DNA of 64,000 nucleotides from Gammaproteobacteria bacterium. Its GTDB lineage: Bacteria > Pseudomonadota > Gammaproteobacteria > Enterobacterales > Alteromonadaceae. The stretch spans positions 62,001 through 126,000 of the forward strand of contig JAFLDV010000007.1 of the NCBI GenBank assembly GCA_017302255.1, in the 5' to 3' direction. Positions 59,872 to 64,000 of this stretch are shown piece after piece. The notes under the pieces were generated by a model that saw nothing but the letters and a program-made list of their open reading frames with translations, had not been told where the DNA came from and searched no databases. How positions within the stretch are numbered: the first letter of the stretch is position 1; the number at the start of each line of letters is the position of its first letter. A program made the position numbers and the translations under genes.

Positions 59872-61098
59872 TTAACTAAGATAATCAAATAAACTAGTGC
59901 TGGTCACCCGATTAAAGGTTTGTTGAACGGCAGAGAGTGCGGTTTCTTGTTTAGTCAGTTCGGTAATAGCTTCGGCATAGTCAACTTCGTACAAATCAGC
60001 ACGAAAGGCTTTATTGCTGATTTGCAGATCGTCGTTACCGCCTTCAATGTTGTCGACTAAGTTTTGTCGACCACCAATTCCGGACATTGCGGCATCAATT
60101 TTAACTGCAGCACCATCAATTTGCGCTAACGCATCCGACATCGCTTCTTTTAGCGCAGTTCCACTGACTTGGTTAGTTTCAATAGCAGTAATCATATCCG
60201 ATAAGGTATTGAGAATATTACTTTTCTCAGGAGCCTTTAGTGAAAAATCGACCTGGGCAGGCCCTGCTCCACTTACCGTCATTTTTAAGCCATTAAACGT
60301 AATGTCGCCGCCAGATACAAAACTGCCAGTGACCGCAGGACTTAAGCTTGCACCATTACGCTGAATTTCGTAGTTGTTACTTGCATCAATCACGACGCTG
60401 TAATCATTGTTTGCTGTAACTAAAGCATCATAATTTTGGCGATAAAAATCATCAAATTGGCTTTGATTGGTAATATCAAATATCGCTGCAGTTGCGCCGC
60501 CACCAAGCACTGGGCTAGTAGCCTTGCGTCTTGCATCGACATCTTCGAACACAAATTTACCACTATCGTTACTGGCTAATGCCACTGAGGGTGACACTTG
60601 CAGTTTTTTCTGACCTTCGTCGCCTCGGTAAGTATATTTACCGGTGGCGGCATCAAAATCGTAGGCTTGAGTTTCATCTTGAAACCCAGAAAATAGATAG
60701 CCGCCATCGGCATCTTTTTGATTCATTAAATCAAAAATTTGCGAGCGCATGTTTTTAAGTTGGGTAGCAATCGCGCTGCGATCAAGCTGCGAGTAAGCGC
60801 CGTTACCAAGCTGCAGGGTCAACACTCGAGCTTGATCCATAGTGCCACGTATATTCGATAACGCTGCTTCTTCTAAATCGAGGCTATTGCGCAAGATCAC
60901 GCTATTACTTTGGTACTGGTCCATCTGGCTAATTTGTTGGTCAAGTGCAACCACTCGAGCAGACGCTGAAGGATCATCTGATGGCGTTAAGATCTTGGTT
61001 TGTTTATCAAGTTTGGCACTGGCATTTTGTAGACGTTCTTGCGCCGTCAAAATACTGTTCAAGTTAACTTGATACTTTTGATTGAAAGAAATCCGCAT
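59872..61098 (-). CDS. flgL: FlgL, hook-filament junction protein
   Basis: 408 residues with flagellin-like helical ends (MRISFNQKYQVNLNSIL and the C-terminal DYAEAITELTKQETALSAVQQTF) and a variable centre. It joins hook and filament. It starts 2 bp after flgK. Confidence 0.95.
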   Translation of the reverse strand: MRISFNQKYQVNLNSILTAQERLQNASAKLDKQTKILTPSDDPSASARVVALDQQISQMDQYQSNSVILRNSLDLEEAALSNIRGTMDQARVLTLQLGNGAYSQLDRSAIATQLKNMRSQIFDLMNQKDADGGYLFSGFQDETQAYDFDAATGKYTYRGDEGQKKLQVSPSVALASNDSGKFVFEDVDARRKATSPVLGGGATAAIFDITNQSQFDDFYRQNYDALVTANNDYSVVIDASNNYEIQRNGASLSPAVTGSFVSGGDITFNGLKMTVSGAGPAQVDFSLKAPEKSNILNTLSDMITAIETNQVSGTALKEAMSDALAQIDGAAVKIDAAMSGIGGRQNLVDNIEGGNDDLQISNKAFRADLYEVDYAEAITELTKQETALSAVQQTFNRVTSTSLFDYLS

Positions 61099-61100
61099 AG

Positions 61101-63131
61101 TTACCTCGCTGCTGCCAACAGAGTATCAAAAATGGTCTGTGACGCTGAAATAATTTTAGCTGCTGCAGCATAAGACTGCTGGAAACGAATCAAATTCGCC
61201 GCTTCTTCATCTAAGTTTACCCCGGATATTGACTCATACCAGGCTTCAGATTGCTGCAACAACGACTTGGACGACTCGGTGGCAAGCTTGATTGCACTGG
61301 TTCTTTCACCAATAAAACCAATCATATTGCCATACCCTTCGTTCAGGCTCATTTTGTTATCGGCCGTTGCAACAGAAACTGCATTTTTTCTCATCAAATC
61401 GGCGCTTTGTAAGTTCGCCATAATCAAACCGTTGCGGTTATCTTTAAAACCACCAGAGTTATAAGCCACGCTAAAAGTGTCGCCAGCTTTTGGTACTCCG
61501 GTCAGCGTAAAATCAAAACCGTAGTTGGCAAGCCCAGCTGACGCCATAACATTGGCATAGCTTCCACCGGTCATAGCTGCCGTGGTGCCAAGCAGCGTAT
61601 TACTACTATTGCGTATTTCAAACTGATTGCCGCCAATGTAAGTGACACTCAATGGCGCTCCGGTTATCCCGCCAGGCGAAGTAAAAGCCGACGTTAACGG
61701 ATCAGTATCTGTCACTTTAAAATCACCAAAACGCGCATTCCCTTGGTTATTGATGGTGAACTCACCGCGTACTGGCGATGCCAATGCCAAGTCTTCTGGA
61801 CGGTCATTAATCAGAGTTAACGATTGCGCGGCGATACTCAACGGCTTTAATACAAACTGATCGCCATCGCCAAAAGCCCCAGCTGTATCGTCTAAGGTAA
61901 CTTCGTAACCATATAAAAATCCGCCACCGACATTGCCAGTATTAAAGGTCATCGGATAGCCAGTGACTGTTTGGGTAATTGCGGAACCAGTAACTACCTT
62001 CCCTTCATTATCAAGCACTTCCATCTTAAATTGATTTGGGGCGCTAAAGGTTAACAAAAACTCATTCGGCGGAATACTACCACCTTGACCACTTTCAACC
62101 ACAGCGGTAATTCGACCCGCCCCCGCGTTTCCACGCATTGGATATGCACCAAAGGTGCCCATGGAATAAATATCTTTGCCAAGTTGGCCGTTCCCATCCA
62201 TCCCCAGTCGGTTTTGGGTGTTTATGGCGTCGCCCAGAGCGACAGCCAGTTGCCCGAGCCGGTTTTGGGTTGGTTCAAGCATTTGTGAGCGAAATTCAAG
62301 TAAACCACCGATCTTGCCGCCGAGTCCTGCACTTTCAACGTCTTGCAAGATGTTGCTGTTGTAGTCCAGCTGCATCTCAAGCACCTTACGCTCAGGATCT
62401 GGATCGCCACTGGCAGCAAGCATATTAAAACGACCATGCTCCATAACCAGTGCTTGGCCACTGTTGAGGAATACCAATTTTTCGCCGTTTTCGGCATCAA
62501 GCGTATGGATCTCAATCATTTCTGAGAGTTCACGTAATGCTTCGTCGCGCTTGTCCAATAAATCCAAAGGGGCTGGGGTACTTTGGCCAATACCATAAGC
62601 CATGATTTCTTTATTTAGAGTCGCGATACTATTGACAATATTATTGGTCTCGACCACAAAGGTATCTAACTGCTGACTGACAAAAGTTCGCTGCTCAAGT
62701 ACCAAACTAGATAAGGTATTGAATTTATTGATTAGTGTCTGAGAGCTCCCCATCACCAATTGGCGCGATGAGGTATTTGATGGGTCGTTGTTGGCAGTTT
62801 GAACTTGCTTAAATAAGTCGGTTATCCCAGTAGAAATACTATTTGCGGTGTTGGAAAACAGCGAATCGACCCGATTCGCTTCCGCTAAGAATTGTTTGTT
62901 GTATTCGACAGCAGAAGTATCTCTGCGTAACTGTCGCATCGCAAAATCATTGACCATTCGATCGGTGGTGCCGCGGCCAACGCCCAAGCCTAAGATTGAG
63001 GAATCATATTCAGTATTCTGCCGCGTATAGCCTTTAGTATTTAAATTACTGATGTTATTACTGGTGGTATTAAGCAAGCCATTGCTCGCTAAGACCCCAG
63101 AAGTCCCTATCGTAAGTAAGTTATCAGCCAT
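61101..63131 (-). CDS. flgK: FlgK, hook-filament junction protein
   Basis: 676 residues. The N-terminus GTSGVLASNGLLNTTSNNISNLNT and the C-terminus EEAANLIRFQQSYAAAAKIISA mark it as FlgK. The centre (about 300-560) is long and variable, making it larger than the enteric protein of about 550 residues. It precedes flgL. Confidence 0.96.
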   Translation of the reverse strand: MADNLLTIGTSGVLASNGLLNTTSNNISNLNTKGYTRQNTEYDSSILGLGVGRGTTDRMVNDFAMRQLRRDTSAVEYNKQFLAEANRVDSLFSNTANSISTGITDLFKQVQTANNDPSNTSSRQLVMGSSQTLINKFNTLSSLVLEQRTFVSQQLDTFVVETNNIVNSIATLNKEIMAYGIGQSTPAPLDLLDKRDEALRELSEMIEIHTLDAENGEKLVFLNSGQALVMEHGRFNMLAASGDPDPERKVLEMQLDYNSNILQDVESAGLGGKIGGLLEFRSQMLEPTQNRLGQLAVALGDAINTQNRLGMDGNGQLGKDIYSMGTFGAYPMRGNAGAGRITAVVESGQGGSIPPNEFLLTFSAPNQFKMEVLDNEGKVVTGSAITQTVTGYPMTFNTGNVGGGFLYGYEVTLDDTAGAFGDGDQFVLKPLSIAAQSLTLINDRPEDLALASPVRGEFTINNQGNARFGDFKVTDTDPLTSAFTSPGGITGAPLSVTYIGGNQFEIRNSSNTLLGTTAAMTGGSYANVMASAGLANYGFDFTLTGVPKAGDTFSVAYNSGGFKDNRNGLIMANLQSADLMRKNAVSVATADNKMSLNEGYGNMIGFIGERTSAIKLATESSKSLLQQSEAWYESISGVNLDEEAANLIRFQQSYAAAAKIISASQTIFDTLLAAAR

Positions 63132-63175
63132 TTTCCACCTCTGCTAAGCGCCAATCAAATGACACCAAACGTAAT

Positions 63176-64000
63176 TTAATCAGTCAGTTGATTTGCCAGC
63201 AATTTTCGTACCTGATTGAAGGTCGCCCCTTCAAACACTGCTGTGAGTTTTTGAGCATAGTTCGGATCAGTGGCGTAACCCGCCGCCTGTAATTGCCGAA
63301 AATAACTCTTCGCATCCGAGGTATGGGCCAAGGCTTGTTGATATCTCGGATTGGTCTTCATAAAAGTCACATAATCTTGCATGCTTTGTTCGGCACTTTC
63401 ATATACTCGAAATTTCGCTTTTTCCCGCTGCGCTGAACCTTGTCGATACTCCAAGGTATCCACAACAGCGACTTGTCCGCTCCAACCGCCACTCGCTTTA
63501 ATGCCAAAGAGGTTGTTACTTTGCGAACCATCGGCTGCACGAAATATTTTTTTGCCCCACCCCGTTTCCAGCGCCGCTTGTGCCAACAACGCCATGGGCT
63601 CTAAACCAAGTTCCTTCGCCGCAATTTTTGCAGCCGGGAGCAATTGCTGAACAAAGGCCAGTGGCTCATCGTTGCCAAAACCGTCTTTTGCTGCAGCGGT
63701 TGCTTCGGCGCTAACCGCCTTTTCAACGGGCATCACCTCAGCAGGCGCAGTTACTTTTCTTAATTGCGCAACTCGATGGTTTTGCCAAACCGTCTCTTCG
63801 CCAAGTTGCTGGATCCGTGGAACGCTAACAACACCGGTGCTAGCTAATGAGTCGACGCCGACCGCTGGAGTAACTCTGACCGCTTGCTCCGGTGCCAGCT
63901 GCTGACTGAACGGTTTTGATCTGTGCACGTTTAACACAATCCGTTCTGGGTCTAGTTGTTTAAATGCAGAAGCATGCTCAGGAATTGCCAACTTTTTCTG
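63176..64000 (-). CDS. flgJ: FlgJ, rod-cap peptidoglycan hydrolase, partial
   Basis: The frame runs off the right edge (upstream codons are Gln-Lys-Lys), so it is 5'-incomplete; the TTG at 63991 is not a start. About 275 residues are seen, ending in a glucosaminidase domain (about the last 150) with AALETGWGKKIF (catalytic Glu) and NNLFGIKASGGW. The N-terminal rod-binding domain is outside. It opens the wall for the growing rod. Confidence 0.92.
   Translation of the reverse strand, partial: QKKLAIPEHASAFKQLDPERIVLNVHRSKPFSQQLAPEQAVRVTPAVGVDSLASTGVVSVPRIQQLGEETVWQNHRVAQLRKVTAPAEVMPVEKAVSAEATAAAKDGFGNDEPLAFVQQLLPAAKIAAKELGLEPMALLAQAALETGWGKKIFRAADGSQSNNLFGIKASGGWSGQVAVVDTLEYRQGSAQREKAKFRVYESAEQSMQDYVTFMKTNPRYQQALAHTSDAKSYFRQLQAAGYATDPNYAQKLTAVFEGATFNQVRKLLANQLTD

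Overview
The window reads as chromosome of a polar-flagellated, marine or freshwater gammaproteobacterium. The gene order (flrABC, fliEFGHIJKLMNOPQR, flhBAFG, fliA, cheYZAB, motCD, parC, parP, cheW, DUF2802 gene) is that of Vibrio, Shewanella and Pseudomonas relatives. Within that group it best fits the Rheinheimera/Alishewanella neighbourhood; the genus is an inference from gene content and protein style, not from a search.

Layout. (1) 1-5.5 kb, minus strand: an envelope polysaccharide region with a Wzz-type chain-length protein (cut by the left edge), a large six-SLBB export protein, an RfaH antiterminator and a WecB epimerase. A consensus ops element lies between rfaH and the export gene. 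(2) 5.7-7.2 kb: a stand-alone metallo-beta-lactamase/beta-CASP RNase-like protein. (3) 7.4-21.6 kb, minus strand: the flhA-flhF-flhG-fliA-cheYZAB-motCD-parC-parP-cheW-DUF2802 operon, which sets flagellum number and place, makes sigma28, and builds and anchors the polar chemotaxis array. (4) 21.7-35.4 kb, minus strand: fliE to flhB, encoding basal body, switch, export apparatus, ATPase complex and hook-length ruler. (5) 35.6-39.7 kb: the regulators flrA, flrB and flrC. (6) 40.1-48.1 kb, plus strand: a seven-gene pseudaminic-acid-type nonulosonate operon with three genes beyond the textbook set and a PseG-PseH fusion. (7) 48.2-51.9 kb, minus strand: a GNAT/FemAB-like protein, a methyltransferase and a Maf flagellin glycosyltransferase. 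(8) 51.9-59.3 kb: fliT, fliS, fliD, flaG and four flagellin genes. (9) 59.9-64 kb: flgL, flgK and flgJ (cut by the right edge).

The genes form a flagellar hierarchy whose control sites can be read. FlrA starts the cascade. Sigma54-type sites lie before flrBC, fliE and flhA. FliA (sigma28) then reads the sites before three of the four flagellin genes. The nonulosonate operon and Maf protein would decorate flagellins before export, while FliS and FliT chaperone flagellin and cap. RfaH/ops control links the left-edge polysaccharide genes and, perhaps through a weaker ops-like site, the glycan operon.

Most of the window is well-known machinery. The parts worth a second look are the enlarged nonulosonate operon, three repeats of an acidic motif in CheA beside ParC/ParP, in-frame tandem repeats in the FliK ruler, and the duplicated, strongly structured DNA between the flagellin genes.
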